Below, in pieces: positions 51,555 to 61,262 of a DNA stretch of 64,000 bases. This stretch comes from RGIG5612 sp045546255 (GTDB taxonomy: Bacteria; Bacillota; Clostridia; Lachnospirales; Lachnospiraceae), in the NCBI GenBank assembly GCA_045546255.1, contig JAZQCK010000034.1, positions 1-64,000 of the forward strand, in the 5' to 3' direction. The translations under genes and the position numbers were made by a program. Below the pieces are notes generated by a model that did no database searches, had not been told where the DNA came from, and saw nothing but the letters and a program-made list of their open reading frames with translations. Positions within the stretch are counted from its first letter, which is position 1, and each line of letters begins with the position of its first letter.

Positions 51555-52202
51555 ATGTTCACACAAGCAGATAACGAGATCTTTGACCGGATCATAGAAA
51601 AAAGGTCGACCTGCAGAAGCTTTTCTGAGCAGCTTCCTGAAAAGGAGGATCTGGAAAAGATCATCGAAGCCGGACAAAAGGCACCGTATGCTTCGATCGA
51701 TGCAAAGTCCGTCGATGTCTTCCGGCATTTCTATGTCATCTTCCGGGATGATCCGCGGATGGATGCGATCGACCGCCTCATCAAAGAGCAGAGCGCGATC
51801 GATCTGGCGAAGAGACTGGAAGAGAAGAAGTCGGACCCGTTTCTTCAGGAAAATGGAGAGCGCGTGGAAAAACTTTGGGACAACGTTGCAAAGAACGGAG
51901 AAAGCACCTTCCCAAATCCGCCGTGCATGATCGTTGTGGCGGAGTGGAGAGGCGCAAGACGGGCGGAGCGCCAGAGCCTTGCCCATTTAATGGAAAACAT
52001 GTGGCTCAAAGCGACCGCTTTGAATCTGGATTTCCAGATCATCTCCGTGATCGAAAATATGGTAAACAACAAAGAGTTTTGCGACTTGTTTGATCTTCCG
52101 ACCGACCGCTACGGCTTTCATGCCTGTGTCGTCGGTTATGCGAAAGAAGGAGCAGGCCGCAATGCAAGATGTACATCAGAAGTTCATTGGGGGACAGAAT
52201 GA
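51555..52202 (+). CDS. Nitroreductase family protein
   Basis: A 215-residue FMN enzyme of the nitroreductase fold. The N-terminus has IIEKRSTCRSFSEQLPEKEDLEKIIEAGQKAPYASIDAK, with the FMN-contacting Arg-Ser region; EHLMENMWLKATALNLDFQII is the conserved central helix. Members reduce nitro groups, quinones or activated double bonds. ATG is preferred to the GTG at 51549 because GAGAGG is spaced 5 nt from it. The stop overlaps the next start (ATGA). It likely acts in the same pathway as the LigM-like enzyme. Confidence 0.85.
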   Translation: MFTQADNEIFDRIIEKRSTCRSFSEQLPEKEDLEKIIEAGQKAPYASIDAKSVDVFRHFYVIFRDDPRMDAIDRLIKEQSAIDLAKRLEEKKSDPFLQENGERVEKLWDNVAKNGESTFPNPPCMIVVAEWRGARRAERQSLAHLMENMWLKATALNLDFQIISVIENMVNNKEFCDLFDLPTDRYGFHACVVGYAKEGAGRNARCTSEVHWGTE

Positions 52203-53284
52203 AGATCAAAGACTTAATGCCTATGCTGAACATTCATGGGCGGACAATTTACGATGAAGAACGAAACGCGCTGTTTTGCAACTGGACATACTCGGGATTT
52301 ACGATCGGCGTGGACGGAACGTTTCTGAGGCTGAAAGTGACTGCGCTCAGCGACCAGTTTGAAGGTTTGTTTGGCGCACCGACGCCGCCTCCGGACTGGC
52401 CTTGCATTGGTGCCGCTTTAGGGGATGAGCTGATCTTTCGCAAAGAGTGCCGCGATGAAGAAGAGTGGGTGACGCTTTGGGAGAGCAGCGAAAGAAGGCA
52501 GCAGGAAATCCACTTTCTTAGATTATCAGAAGCAGCGCATGGAAAGCTCGGCGTGTTAGAGGTCGAGACAGATGGAAACTTCTTCCAGGCGGAAAAGAAA
52601 GAGACGAAAACACTGGAGATCATAGGAGATTCGATCTCCTGTGGTTTTGGAATTGAAGGGGCCCGTGATTCGATGGAGTTTCATCCCCTCGAGGAAAACA
52701 GCTGGATCTCCTATGGCGCTTTGGCTGCACGGGAACTGGGTTATGAACTCAATGTCATCGCCGAATCCGGAATCTGTGCTACAGAGCCGGAGTATCCGCT
52801 TGAGAAAAAACGCGGGATGGATGAGGTCTATCAATATACAGACGAGACCTTTGACCGCCGGCGAGGTTTGGAGCCGGAACTTTGGGATTTTAAATCCCAT
52901 CCGAAGGATATCGTGCTGATCAATTTAGGCACCAATGATGCCAATGCGATCCGTTTTTATGAGGACTTTGATACGATCGAAGGCATGGAGGAATATTTCC
53001 ATGCAGGCTACAAGCGCTTTGTTCAGATGGTTAGGGCGCTGAACGGTCCGGACAGCTGGATCCTTTGCGCGATCGGCCCGATGGATTACTATCTCTATCA
53101 CCACATCAAGGAAGTCGTAAATGAAATCATCGAAGAAACCGGAGATGAGAAACTCCGCTGCTTTGAGTTCGTTCAGATCAGCGTGATCAAAGAAGGCTTT
53201 GGCGGCGGCGGGCATCCGTCCGCAAAGACCCACGCCCGCATGGCAAAAGAGCTGGTTCAGCACATCCGGAAAATCGTCGGATAA
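52199..53284 (+). CDS. SGNH/GDSL esterase, CE2-type
   Basis: A 361-residue two-domain hydrolase. A jelly-roll N-terminal domain (residues 1-135) precedes an SGNH domain: nucleophile Ser145 in GDSISCGFG, the Asn block GTND near 250, and GGHPS with the catalytic His near 335. This order matches carbohydrate esterase family 2, which removes acetyl groups from glycans. No signal peptide, so it would work inside the cell on an imported acylated sugar or glycoside. Overlaps the nitroreductase stop; ends at the terminator at 53305. Confidence 0.85.
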   Translation: MKIKDLMPMLNIHGRTIYDEERNALFCNWTYSGFTIGVDGTFLRLKVTALSDQFEGLFGAPTPPPDWPCIGAALGDELIFRKECRDEEEWVTLWESSERRQQEIHFLRLSEAAHGKLGVLEVETDGNFFQAEKKETKTLEIIGDSISCGFGIEGARDSMEFHPLEENSWISYGALAARELGYELNVIAESGICATEPEYPLEKKRGMDEVYQYTDETFDRRRGLEPELWDFKSHPKDIVLINLGTNDANAIRFYEDFDTIEGMEEYFHAGYKRFVQMVRALNGPDSWILCAIGPMDYYLYHHIKEVVNEIIEETGDEKLRCFEFVQISVIKEGFGGGGHPSAKTHARMAKELVQHIRKIVG

Positions 53285-53304
53285 TCATGAATCGCAGGTA
53301 TAAC

Positions 53305-53335
53305 AAAGGCGCCTCAGCGGAGGCGCCTTTTTATT
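53305..53335. terminator. Bidirectional terminator
   Basis: AAAGGCGCCTC (53305-53315) / GAGGCGCCTTT (53320-53330), perfect 11-bp stem, 4-nt loop, T run. Shared by the esterase and the convergent ferredoxin. Confidence 0.88.
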
Positions 53336-53370
53336 TGTTATCATGCTTGGCTGACTTGGCCAGCCCTTTA

Positions 53371-53667
53371 TTATCTTGTCTGGCTGATCTCGCCGGTCTC
53401 TTTGTTTCGCCAGCGTGGCTTCAGCGGCAGCGGCCAGTTGAACTGGAGTGCGCCAGGAGTCGGGCAGTCAAGTGCGCAGCAGCCGCAATACCAGCACTCG
53501 TCCGGGTGGAGGATGAGCGGCGGCTGACCTTTCGTCGGGTTCGGGATAAACACGTCGATCTGGCAGGTCTCTACGCAGGTGTTGCACCCGATGCATTTTT
53601 CCGGATCGATCCTGACCGGCATGCTCGGTGTCTGTACATTCGGCATCGCATAAACCTTGTTATTCAT
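53371..53667 (-). CDS. Two-cluster [4Fe-4S] ferredoxin (AprB-like)
   Basis: A 98-residue electron carrier. Cluster 1 is CIGCNTCVETC, cluster 2 is CWYCGCCALDCP, each with four cysteines, and the tail PGALQFNWPLPLKPRW resembles that of AprB-type beta subunits. AAAGGAGG lies 7 nt before the ATG. It is the last gene of the ene-reductase/flavoprotein operon and most likely passes electrons to or from the flavoprotein encoded just upstream. Confidence 0.9.
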   Translation of the reverse strand: MNNKVYAMPNVQTPSMPVRIDPEKCIGCNTCVETCQIDVFIPNPTKGQPPLILHPDECWYCGCCALDCPTPGALQFNWPLPLKPRWRNKETGEISQTR

Positions 53668-53682
53668 CGTTCATTCCTCCTT

Positions 53683-55635
53683 TCAAGCTTTATATACGCC
53701 GGCATAATCCGGGTTGTGTGCCTCATACTGTTCCTTCATATTACCCCAGTAGCGGATCGGGATGCGCTCGAAGCAGACCTCGTCGTTTTCTAAGTGCAGT
53801 GCGAGATAGTTCTTCTCGTCTTCCGGATCGCCATTCGGGTAATCCAGACGTTCGATCTGCAGTTTTGGGGAAGAAAGTTTCCTCTCTTTCATTGCATGCA
53901 GGAGGATCTTCGCAAACTCGATGATGCACTGATCTTCGAGTGCACGCATCAGCTTATGCGGATCAGCAGCAAAGAGCTGCGGAACAGCGTTCTTTTCGAT
54001 GCGCTCGATCTCATCAAGTCCCATGTTCAGCAGGTTCTCGTTCTTAAACTCGCTGGCGAAATACTGCATAACGCGGTTTACACCAAAGTTCAGCTCTTTC
54101 CAGTCGATGCCGGATGTCCGCTTCGTTGGTGCAAGCACGCGCTCTTTTTCTGCATCGATCTGTGCGCGGGATACTTCACCTTGTCCGACTTTCTTTGCAT
54201 AAGCAGCAGCTTTTCTGCCGGCATAGCGTCCGGTAGCAGCAGCATAGCTGTGGTCGCCCGGAGCGAAGGTGCTCATGCCTGCCGCATAAAGCCCTCCGAC
54301 ATTGGTCATCAGATCCCAATCGGTCATGATGCCGCCTCCGCCTGCTGCGCTGCGGTATTGCTGGCTTGGCTGGAACTCAATAAAGGTATAATTCAAAACC
54401 TGATCTTTGTGTTTATCGAAGCCGTCCTGCTCCATGGTATCGACCATGACCTTTGTTGTGGACTCTTCCGTCAGCATCAGGTCCCAGGTGGCGTGAGCTT
54501 CTTCCGGCTTCATTCCGGCAAAGTCTGCAAAGAACGGAAGTTTATACTTGCCGCTCTTGATGCCTTCGCGCAGATCAGCGATGACTTTTGCGTTCGGGGA
54601 GAACATCGTGCCGCCGTCCGACCAGCCCTGCATCGGAGCAGGAAGAACCTGGTTATCGGCATCGACCAGCGGAACATTCTCATAACTTGCATCCGCGCCG
54701 CCGGTGTACCATTTATGTTTCAGTCCACCTGAGAAACGGCTCGGGGAGGAGCTTTCCATCATCGTAACTTTTGCGCCGGCTTTCCATGCCATGACCGTGC
54801 CGTCTCCGCACTGGTTACGGGAATACATGGTGGAAATTCCGCCGTGCTCGGTATCCAGGTTGTAGATATGTCCGGAACCTGCAGTCGAGATGATGACCGT
54901 TGGCGCCTTCACAATGATAAACTCGCCGGTACGGACATTGAAGCCGGTTGCACCGACTACGCGCGCACCCTGTTTTCCGTTCTCGTTCAGAACGCTGGTG
55001 GCCATCGTACGGTCGAGGATCGTAACGCCGAGGCGCTGGCACTCTTTCTTCAAAGCCGGTTTAAAAGTCGTTCCCCAGACACGGATAACCGTGTTCTTAC
55101 GTTTTTCCGGCGGGTTATAATCCGGCGAGCCCCAGCCGTCTGCCGGAGCAAGTCTGCCGTCCACGCTGTAACGCGGGGAGAACATAAACTTCGTATCATC
55201 GTAGCGGCCTTCGACACCGAGGAATTCATCATCTGTATCACGGATCTTTCCACCCATCTGCTCCATCTCGAGCAGCGTGTCAAAGTCCTCGCGGCACTGG
55301 ATCTCGATTCCGATGCCGTTGGAATAATCGCCGAGGGAGTTCATTTCCTCGATTGCCCATTCATCCGGATCAACGCGGCTGTGTGGATTTGCAGGGACGT
55401 TGCACCAGTGGTCGCAGCCCGGTCCGCCTGCACCGCTTCGGCGAAGGTCACCTTTTTCCATAATTGCAACCTTTGCACCGTTACGCGCTGCGGTGATGGC
55501 TGCCCAGCATCCTGCGATGCCGCCGCCTAATACAAGCACGTCCGCTTCCAGCTCCTTCTCCTCGCCGAACTTGATCGGATAGGGCCATTCCGGAGGTGTG
55601 CCCTGGCTTTGTAAATATTCATTCCATGTTCCCAT
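53683..55635 (-). CDS. FAD flavoprotein, fumarate-reductase/AprA-like
   Basis: A 650-residue flavoprotein. The FAD loop VLVLGGGIAGCWAAITAARNGAKVAIMEKGDLRRSGAGGPG lies at about residues 31-72; the capping domain and a C-terminal helical domain follow as in fumarate reductase A and adenylylsulfate reductase alpha. No Tat signal or heme motif, so it is cytoplasmic and ferredoxin-linked. GAGGAGG precedes the ATG. Likely reduces an activated double bond or related group in the pathway fed by the OYE gene upstream; a sulfate-reduction role is not supported since no other apr/sat/dsr genes are seen. Confidence 0.88.
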   Translation of the reverse strand: MGTWNEYLQSQGTPPEWPYPIKFGEEKELEADVLVLGGGIAGCWAAITAARNGAKVAIMEKGDLRRSGAGGPGCDHWCNVPANPHSRVDPDEWAIEEMNSLGDYSNGIGIEIQCREDFDTLLEMEQMGGKIRDTDDEFLGVEGRYDDTKFMFSPRYSVDGRLAPADGWGSPDYNPPEKRKNTVIRVWGTTFKPALKKECQRLGVTILDRTMATSVLNENGKQGARVVGATGFNVRTGEFIIVKAPTVIISTAGSGHIYNLDTEHGGISTMYSRNQCGDGTVMAWKAGAKVTMMESSSPSRFSGGLKHKWYTGGADASYENVPLVDADNQVLPAPMQGWSDGGTMFSPNAKVIADLREGIKSGKYKLPFFADFAGMKPEEAHATWDLMLTEESTTKVMVDTMEQDGFDKHKDQVLNYTFIEFQPSQQYRSAAGGGGIMTDWDLMTNVGGLYAAGMSTFAPGDHSYAAATGRYAGRKAAAYAKKVGQGEVSRAQIDAEKERVLAPTKRTSGIDWKELNFGVNRVMQYFASEFKNENLLNMGLDEIERIEKNAVPQLFAADPHKLMRALEDQCIIEFAKILLHAMKERKLSSPKLQIERLDYPNGDPEDEKNYLALHLENDEVCFERIPIRYWGNMKEQYEAHNPDYAGVYKA

Positions 55636-55653
55636 CCTATTACCTCCTCTTTT

Positions 55654-57609
55654 TTACCAGCGGGTTCCAAGCTCCATTGCAGCCTGGAAGCCGAGCCGGT
55701 TTGCTTCACCTATATTTTTTACAGCCAGGCAGTCGCCGGCCTGATAGAACAGCGGAGCCGCCTGTGCGAATGAAATCGCTTCTTCCTGACGGCCCTTCAT
55801 GCCTGCAGCAATGACCACATGATCAGCAGGATAGAAGACTTCGCCATCCGGACCTTCACAAAGGACGCCGTCTTTTTCAATCTTTAATGCCTTTGTGGAC
55901 GTATGCGTTTCGAGCTTGATGCGGTTGATTTCAACCTCAACGCCCATCTCATGGACAAGGTTGTCGCCGCAGTTCAGTTTCTCTGCCATTTCAACGACGG
56001 TAACTTCTTTTCCCATGTTCTTTAGATAGATGCCAAGCTCAATGCCGACGAGGCCACCGCCTAAGATCACGATCTTTCCATCCAACTCTTCAGCATGATA
56101 GTACGCATTCTCCGCAGATGTGACATTGTTACCCTCCACGCCCGGGATTGGCGGAACGACTGCGCTCGATCCGATTGCCGCAATGATCACATCCGGCTTC
56201 ATCTCTTCTGCCTGCTCCGGAGTCAGCGCCGTGTTCAAAAGGACTTTGACGCCGGCTTCTTCCACGCGGCGGATCTGATTTTCAATATATTCATGAAGAT
56301 GGATCTTGAAAGGCACCTTCGCTTCGCAAAGCAGGACGCCGCCTAAGCGGTCGCTCTTTTCCGCAAGGGTGACCGTATGTCCTCGTTTTGCTGCCGTGAT
56401 CGCAGCCTGCATTCCTGCGATGCCGCCGCCAAGGACTAACACATTCTTCGGATGCAGAACCTTCAAAGGCTCCGTTGCATATTCATGCTCGCGGCCGATC
56501 TCCGGATTGATCGCGCAGCGATACTGACCGGTCGCCATGACCTTTGAGAAGCAGTAACTGCAGCGCAGGCACTTATTGATATCATGCTCATTTCCCATCC
56601 GCGCCTTGATTGGAATGTCCGGGTCTGCGATGAGACCGCGCGCAACGTTTACGATATCGGCTTTTCCGCTGGCGATGATCTCTTCCATCATTTCCGGATC
56701 GGAGAGAGCACCCACGGTTCCAACCTTACTATATTTGATGTGCGGCTTGATCGCAGCTGCGTATTTCACGTTCACGCCGTCTTCTAAGAACATGCTCGGA
56801 GAGGTCAGGGTGAAAGCTTCGTCAAAAGTAGCATGTCCTACAGAAACGTGCAGGATATCCGGATATCCGTCTAAGGATTTTGCAATTTCAATACCGGTAT
56901 CAATGCCATATCCATCCGCAACACCTTCCGAACCAGAGATTCGGAGTTCAACGACCAGCCCCGGAACCTGTTCGTGGATTCCCTTGCAGATCTCGCGGAC
57001 AATGCGGGCGCGGTTTTCGATGCTTCCGCCCCAGCGGTCGGTGCGGGTGTTATACAGTGGATTTAAAAATTCGCTGAGCAGCCAGCCGTGGCCGCCATGG
57101 ATCGTCACCATGCCGAAACCGCAGGCTTTCGCCCACTTCGCATGCTCAATGAAGGAGTCAATCGTCTGGACGATCTGCTCGTCTGTCATCGGCAGAACCG
57201 GAAAGCCCTTGAACTCACTTTCAACCGGGCCGTAGATCGGATGCCCTTCGCGCACAGACTGCTCCGAGAAAGCACCGCTGTGCTGGAGCTCTACGGAAGG
57301 GACCGCACCATGGCGGCTGATCGCATTTGTATAATAGTTAAACCAGGAGATAGCGCGATGGTTTTTTAAAATTACGCGGTTATCTCCGTAGTTCATTCCG
57401 GAGACCGGATCGACGCTGCGCACGCCCATGCAGGTGGTGGCAGCACCGCCGATGGCTTTCCGCTCATAATAGACCGTGACTTCCGGTGTCGGAAGCTGGT
57501 CGGAATCCAGATAGGAAGAGCCCTGCGGCGAGGCAAAGATGCGGTTCCGGAAAACGGTATTTCCAATGATCAAAGGTTCAAAAAGATGCGGGAATTTTAA
57601 TACACTCAT
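55654..57609 (-). CDS. NADH:flavin oxidoreductase / FeS ene-reductase 1 (BaiCD/2,4-dienoyl-CoA-reductase-like)
   Basis: A 651-residue enzyme with an N-terminal old-yellow-enzyme barrel (HGGHGWLLSEFLNPLYNTRTDRWGGS near residue 180), a [4Fe-4S] binding region CLRCSYCFSKVMATGQYRC near 345-365, and a C-terminal FAD/NAD module (VLVLGGGIAGMQAAITAAKRG, then ILGGGLVGIELGIYL). It reduces activated C=C bonds with NAD(P)H. GGAGAAGG precedes the ATG. First gene of a three-gene operon with the flavoprotein and ferredoxin. Confidence 0.92.
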   Translation of the reverse strand: MSVLKFPHLFEPLIIGNTVFRNRIFASPQGSSYLDSDQLPTPEVTVYYERKAIGGAATTCMGVRSVDPVSGMNYGDNRVILKNHRAISWFNYYTNAISRHGAVPSVELQHSGAFSEQSVREGHPIYGPVESEFKGFPVLPMTDEQIVQTIDSFIEHAKWAKACGFGMVTIHGGHGWLLSEFLNPLYNTRTDRWGGSIENRARIVREICKGIHEQVPGLVVELRISGSEGVADGYGIDTGIEIAKSLDGYPDILHVSVGHATFDEAFTLTSPSMFLEDGVNVKYAAAIKPHIKYSKVGTVGALSDPEMMEEIIASGKADIVNVARGLIADPDIPIKARMGNEHDINKCLRCSYCFSKVMATGQYRCAINPEIGREHEYATEPLKVLHPKNVLVLGGGIAGMQAAITAAKRGHTVTLAEKSDRLGGVLLCEAKVPFKIHLHEYIENQIRRVEEAGVKVLLNTALTPEQAEEMKPDVIIAAIGSSAVVPPIPGVEGNNVTSAENAYYHAEELDGKIVILGGGLVGIELGIYLKNMGKEVTVVEMAEKLNCGDNLVHEMGVEVEINRIKLETHTSTKALKIEKDGVLCEGPDGEVFYPADHVVIAAGMKGRQEEAISFAQAAPLFYQAGDCLAVKNIGEANRLGFQAAMELGTRW

Positions 57610-57841
57610 AGTCCTTCTCCTAAATCATGTTATCTTGCGAATAAGCAAGCTGTGTCTTGGTAATCATAGGTTCTCTTCTTATTGAAGAATAATTAGCATT
57701 TCAAGTCAATTTCAAAAAGTAAATCAGGACTTCCATCCTGTGAATAACGCGATAGAATCGGGCTTGTGCAACCGATAGCAGATAGTGTATTGTTGAACTG
57801 TGAGGCGTAAAGAAATCAAAAGGAATAAGCGGAGGAACAAT

Positions 57842-59014
57842 ATGAACAATTTCACTTATTACGCACCGACAGAAGTGGTGTTTGGAAAGGACGTTGAAAC
57901 AAAGGCGGGAGAGCTTGCGAAAAAATATGGAACGAAAGCGCTGCTTGTCTATGGAGGCGGAAGCGTCGAGCGGAGCGGACTGCTTGAAAAAGTGTCGAAA
58001 TCTCTTGAAGCGGAAGGCATCCCATACCGCCTGTTTGGAGGAGCAAAGCCGAACCCGACGCTTGCACATGCAGAAGAAGGCATCAAAGAAGCGCTTGCAT
58101 TTGGCGCGGACCTGATCATCGGAATCGGCGGAGGCAGCTCCATCGATACGGCAAAAGCCATCGCGCATGGAAGCGCAAATCCGGAAGTCCCGCTCTGGGA
58201 GCTTTGGACAGGAAAAGTGCCGCTTAGCAAATCCCTTGCAGTCGGAGCGGTTCTTACCATGCCCGCAGCCGGAAGCGAGATGAGCGATTCGGCCGTGCTG
58301 ACAAACGAAGCGATCGGCAAAAAAGCCGGAATCAATACCAGCTTTAACCGCTGCCGATTTGCCCTCATGAATCCGGCACTGGGAGTTACGATCCCGAAGT
58401 ATCAACTGGCAGCAGGAATCGCAGACATCATGATGCACACGATGGAGCGTTATTTTATTCCGGACATTCAGGCTGAACTGACCGACGAACTTTCGGAAGG
58501 CCTTTTAAGGACGATGATCCACAATGGCCCGATCGCACTGGAAAACCAGGAAAATTATGATGCGATGAGCGAAATCTTCTGGGCGTCCAGTTTATCCCAT
58601 AACAACCTGATGGAATGCGGAAGAGGAAAAGACTTCTCCGTCCATAAATTAGGACACGCACTTTCTGCAAAATATGATGTGACACACGGAGCATCGCTTG
58701 CAGCAGTCTGGGGCTCCTGGGCGGAAGAGCTTTACCGCGAATGCCTGCCTCGCTTCAGCCGTTTTGCGGAAAAAGTCTGGAGTGTAACGGCAGAGACAGA
58801 AGAGGCGGCGGCAAAAGAAGGAATCGAACGCACGGTTCAGTTCTTTAAGAGCATCGGAATGCCGACTTCTTTAAGCGAACTTGGAGTTTCGCCTTCGGAC
58901 GAAGACATTGAAAAGCTGGCGCTCGATGCGACAATGAACGATAGCGTGAAGCTTTCCCGGATCCGTCCGCTTGGAAAAGACGACATTGCAAGAATCTATC
59001 AGAGAGCGAGATAG
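57842..59014 (+). CDS. Iron-containing alcohol dehydrogenase (butanol dehydrogenase/YqhD type)
   Basis: A 390-residue group III dehydrogenase that reduces aldehydes with NAD(P)H. NAD loop GIGGGSSIDTAKAIAHG lies near residues 93-109; metal ligands are the Asp and His in AGIADIMMHT near 200 and the two His in VHKLGHALSAKYDVTHG. GGAGGAAC sets this start. It is divergent from the ene-reductase operon. With two dehydratase-type GREs in the region it could remove the aldehydes they form, the reductive counterpart of AOR. Confidence 0.92.
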   Translation: MNNFTYYAPTEVVFGKDVETKAGELAKKYGTKALLVYGGGSVERSGLLEKVSKSLEAEGIPYRLFGGAKPNPTLAHAEEGIKEALAFGADLIIGIGGGSSIDTAKAIAHGSANPEVPLWELWTGKVPLSKSLAVGAVLTMPAAGSEMSDSAVLTNEAIGKKAGINTSFNRCRFALMNPALGVTIPKYQLAAGIADIMMHTMERYFIPDIQAELTDELSEGLLRTMIHNGPIALENQENYDAMSEIFWASSLSHNNLMECGRGKDFSVHKLGHALSAKYDVTHGASLAAVWGSWAEELYRECLPRFSRFAEKVWSVTAETEEAAAKEGIERTVQFFKSIGMPTSLSELGVSPSDEDIEKLALDATMNDSVKLSRIRPLGKDDIARIYQRAR

Positions 59015-59164
59015 AACCTATCCGTTTTTTTGATGACGTGATTTGAAATACAAGTAACCACGCCCTTCTTTCGAATGATAGTATATAAACGGAGAAGTGC
59101 AAAAGTAGAGAAGCACACAACAATCACTGAGAAACGTATATTTCAGAAGGAAAGGGTAGGTATT

Positions 59165-61180
59165 ATGGGTTCTAAATATAAACATGTCTTTGAGCCGATC
59201 CGCATTCGCGGCATCGATTTTAAAAACAGGATCACGCTGGCACCGCCGTCTCCAAATCTGGCGAGCGAAGACGGCCTTGTGACGCATGACTTCGTCGAGT
59301 GGTTCCGTATGTTTGCGCGCGGCGGAGTCTGCACGCTGTATGTCGGCAACTGTTCCATCGATATTACGGAAAGCAGGGACGAGGCGTTCCAGCTGAATCT
59401 GAACCAGGACCGGGGCATCCTTCCGATGACCTGGTTTGCAGACATGTGCAAACAGTATGGCGCACATGCTTCGTTTGAGATCTGTCACAACGGCGAAAAC
59501 ACCCGCTTTGAGACCGTGGGGCATGCGCCGTTTTCCGCATCTCCTTATATTTCGGAAAATGAAAAAGTAGCGGCAATGATCAATCACCGCGATCCGATCC
59601 CGAGCATCGAAATGACGAAGGAAAAGATCGATGAGACAGTGGAAAAATTCGGAAAGGCAGCCGAGCGGATGAAAAGAGCCGGCATGGACATCGTCTTGGT
59701 TCACGGCGGCCACGGCAACCTGATCAGCCAGTTCACCAGTCCGATGTATAACAAGCGAACCGATGAGTATGGCGGCGATACTAAGAGCCGCGCACGTTTT
59801 GCGATTGAAGTCTGCGATTCCATCCGCCGTCACTGCGGCGAAGACTTCGTCATTGAGTTCCGTATCTCGGCAGATGAGATCGCGCCGGAAGGCATGCACT
59901 TCGACGAGACCTTAGAGCTGATCGGCTATCTGAAAGATCACATCGATATCCTTCATGTTTCCGCCGGACTCCACAGCGATTTCAATATGAAGTATTTCAA
60001 TAACTGGTGCCAGAACTATCTGATGGACCACTGCTTCAACGTTCACTTTGCGGCGGATGTTAAGAAGCGCTATCCGGATCTTCTGGTCAATACCGTCGGC
60101 TCCATCATGAGTCTGGACTATGCGGAAGAAATCATCGCAAACGGCTGGGCAGACTTTGTCTCCATGTGCCGTCCGCTGATGGCAGATCCGGATATGCCGA
60201 GAAAATACGCAGAAGACCGCCCGGAAGACAGACGGCCTTGCCTCAGATGCAACACCTGCATGAAACATCTCTTTATCCCGAAACCAATTTACTGCGCGAT
60301 CAACCCGATCTCCGGCATGACGAACGATCTGTTAGACGGCGTAGTGCCGCAGGCAGTCACCAAGAAGAGAGTAGCCATCGTCGGCGGAGGCCCGGGCGGC
60401 ATCCAGGCGATGCAGACCCTCTTAGACCGCGGCCACGACGTGACGCTCTATGAAAAGAGCGGACGCCTCGGCGGCAATGTGAATGGTGCGGCAGTTCCTC
60501 CGTTTAAAATCGATGCCAAAGACTATCTGAAATGGATGATCCATACCGCAAAGCAGTGCGAAGAGCGCGGAGCTAAAATCCTGATGAACACCGAGTGCAC
60601 GAAAGAACTTCTGGATAAAGAAGCTTTTGATGCCGTTGTGCTTGCAGTCGGCGGAGAGCCGATCGTTCCAAAGAGCGTTCCGGGTATCGACAAGCCGCAT
60701 GTTGCATGGGCGCCGGATGCAGAAGAGGGAACAGCGCCTGTCGGGGAAACAATCGTCATCGTCGGAGCCGGCCAGGTCGGACTCGAGGCGGCGATTGATT
60801 TTGTTCTGCAGGGAAAGAAAGTCACCGTCATCGAGATGAAAGAACACGAGACGGACTTCTTTAAAACGCGCAGCACCCGGGATCTGATGAAGAAAAAAGA
60901 AGAAGAAAATCTGGAATTCGATATCTGCTACAATACAGCTTTGAAAGAAGTGAAAGATGACTGCGTAGTGGCAGAAGATACGAAGACCGGAGAATTGAAG
61001 GAATTCAAGGCAGACAGCGTTCTTTTGGCAATGGGTATCAAACCGAGGCTTGAACTGGTAGAAGAGCTTCGCCATTCCTGCCCGGAGACGAGCGTTGCGA
61101 TCGTCGGCGACTGCAACAATTTTGCAGGCACGATCTCCGAAGCTGTAAACCAGGCATTCCAGAGCTGCCTGCATATCTAA
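59165..61180 (+). CDS. NADH:flavin oxidoreductase / FeS ene-reductase 2
   Basis: A 671-residue paralogue of ene-reductase 1 with the same three parts: OYE barrel (HGGHGNLISQFTSPMYNKRTDEYGGD near 180), cluster region CLRCNTCMKHLFIPKPIYC, and FAD/NAD domains (VAIVGGGPGGIQAMQ and IVIVGAGQVGLEAAID). AGAAGGAAAGGGTAGG lies upstream of this ATG; a longer frame from 59075 is not preferred. Separate transcription unit from the alcohol dehydrogenase, ended by the terminator at 61202. Substrate unknown. Confidence 0.92.
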   Translation: MGSKYKHVFEPIRIRGIDFKNRITLAPPSPNLASEDGLVTHDFVEWFRMFARGGVCTLYVGNCSIDITESRDEAFQLNLNQDRGILPMTWFADMCKQYGAHASFEICHNGENTRFETVGHAPFSASPYISENEKVAAMINHRDPIPSIEMTKEKIDETVEKFGKAAERMKRAGMDIVLVHGGHGNLISQFTSPMYNKRTDEYGGDTKSRARFAIEVCDSIRRHCGEDFVIEFRISADEIAPEGMHFDETLELIGYLKDHIDILHVSAGLHSDFNMKYFNNWCQNYLMDHCFNVHFAADVKKRYPDLLVNTVGSIMSLDYAEEIIANGWADFVSMCRPLMADPDMPRKYAEDRPEDRRPCLRCNTCMKHLFIPKPIYCAINPISGMTNDLLDGVVPQAVTKKRVAIVGGGPGGIQAMQTLLDRGHDVTLYEKSGRLGGNVNGAAVPPFKIDAKDYLKWMIHTAKQCEERGAKILMNTECTKELLDKEAFDAVVLAVGGEPIVPKSVPGIDKPHVAWAPDAEEGTAPVGETIVIVGAGQVGLEAAIDFVLQGKKVTVIEMKEHETDFFKTRSTRDLMKKKEEENLEFDICYNTALKEVKDDCVVAEDTKTGELKEFKADSVLLAMGIKPRLELVEELRHSCPETSVAIVGDCNNFAGTISEAVNQAFQSCLHI

Positions 61181-61201
61181 GAACCTTAAAATTGATGACA
61201 G

Positions 61202-61233
61202 AAAGCCGGCTGAAAAATCAGCCGGCTTTTTAA
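61202..61233. terminator. Bidirectional terminator
   Basis: AAAGCCGGCTGA (61202-61213) / TCAGCCGGCTTT (61218-61229), 12-bp perfect stem, AAAA loop, T run. Confidence 0.9.
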
Positions 61234-61262
61234 GTCGCGTTTTTGCGGGTAGAAAGTCCGCT

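Noticed and set aside
53371..55635. Adenylylsulfate reductase (AprAB) for sulfate reduction
   Set aside because: Similarity is at fold level only; no sat, dsr or qmo genes are present.
57701..59899. Long minus-strand open frames opposite the alcohol dehydrogenase and ene-reductase 2
   Set aside because: Antisense shadows of conserved enzymes, rich in Cys/His/Arg, without a start site or motif.
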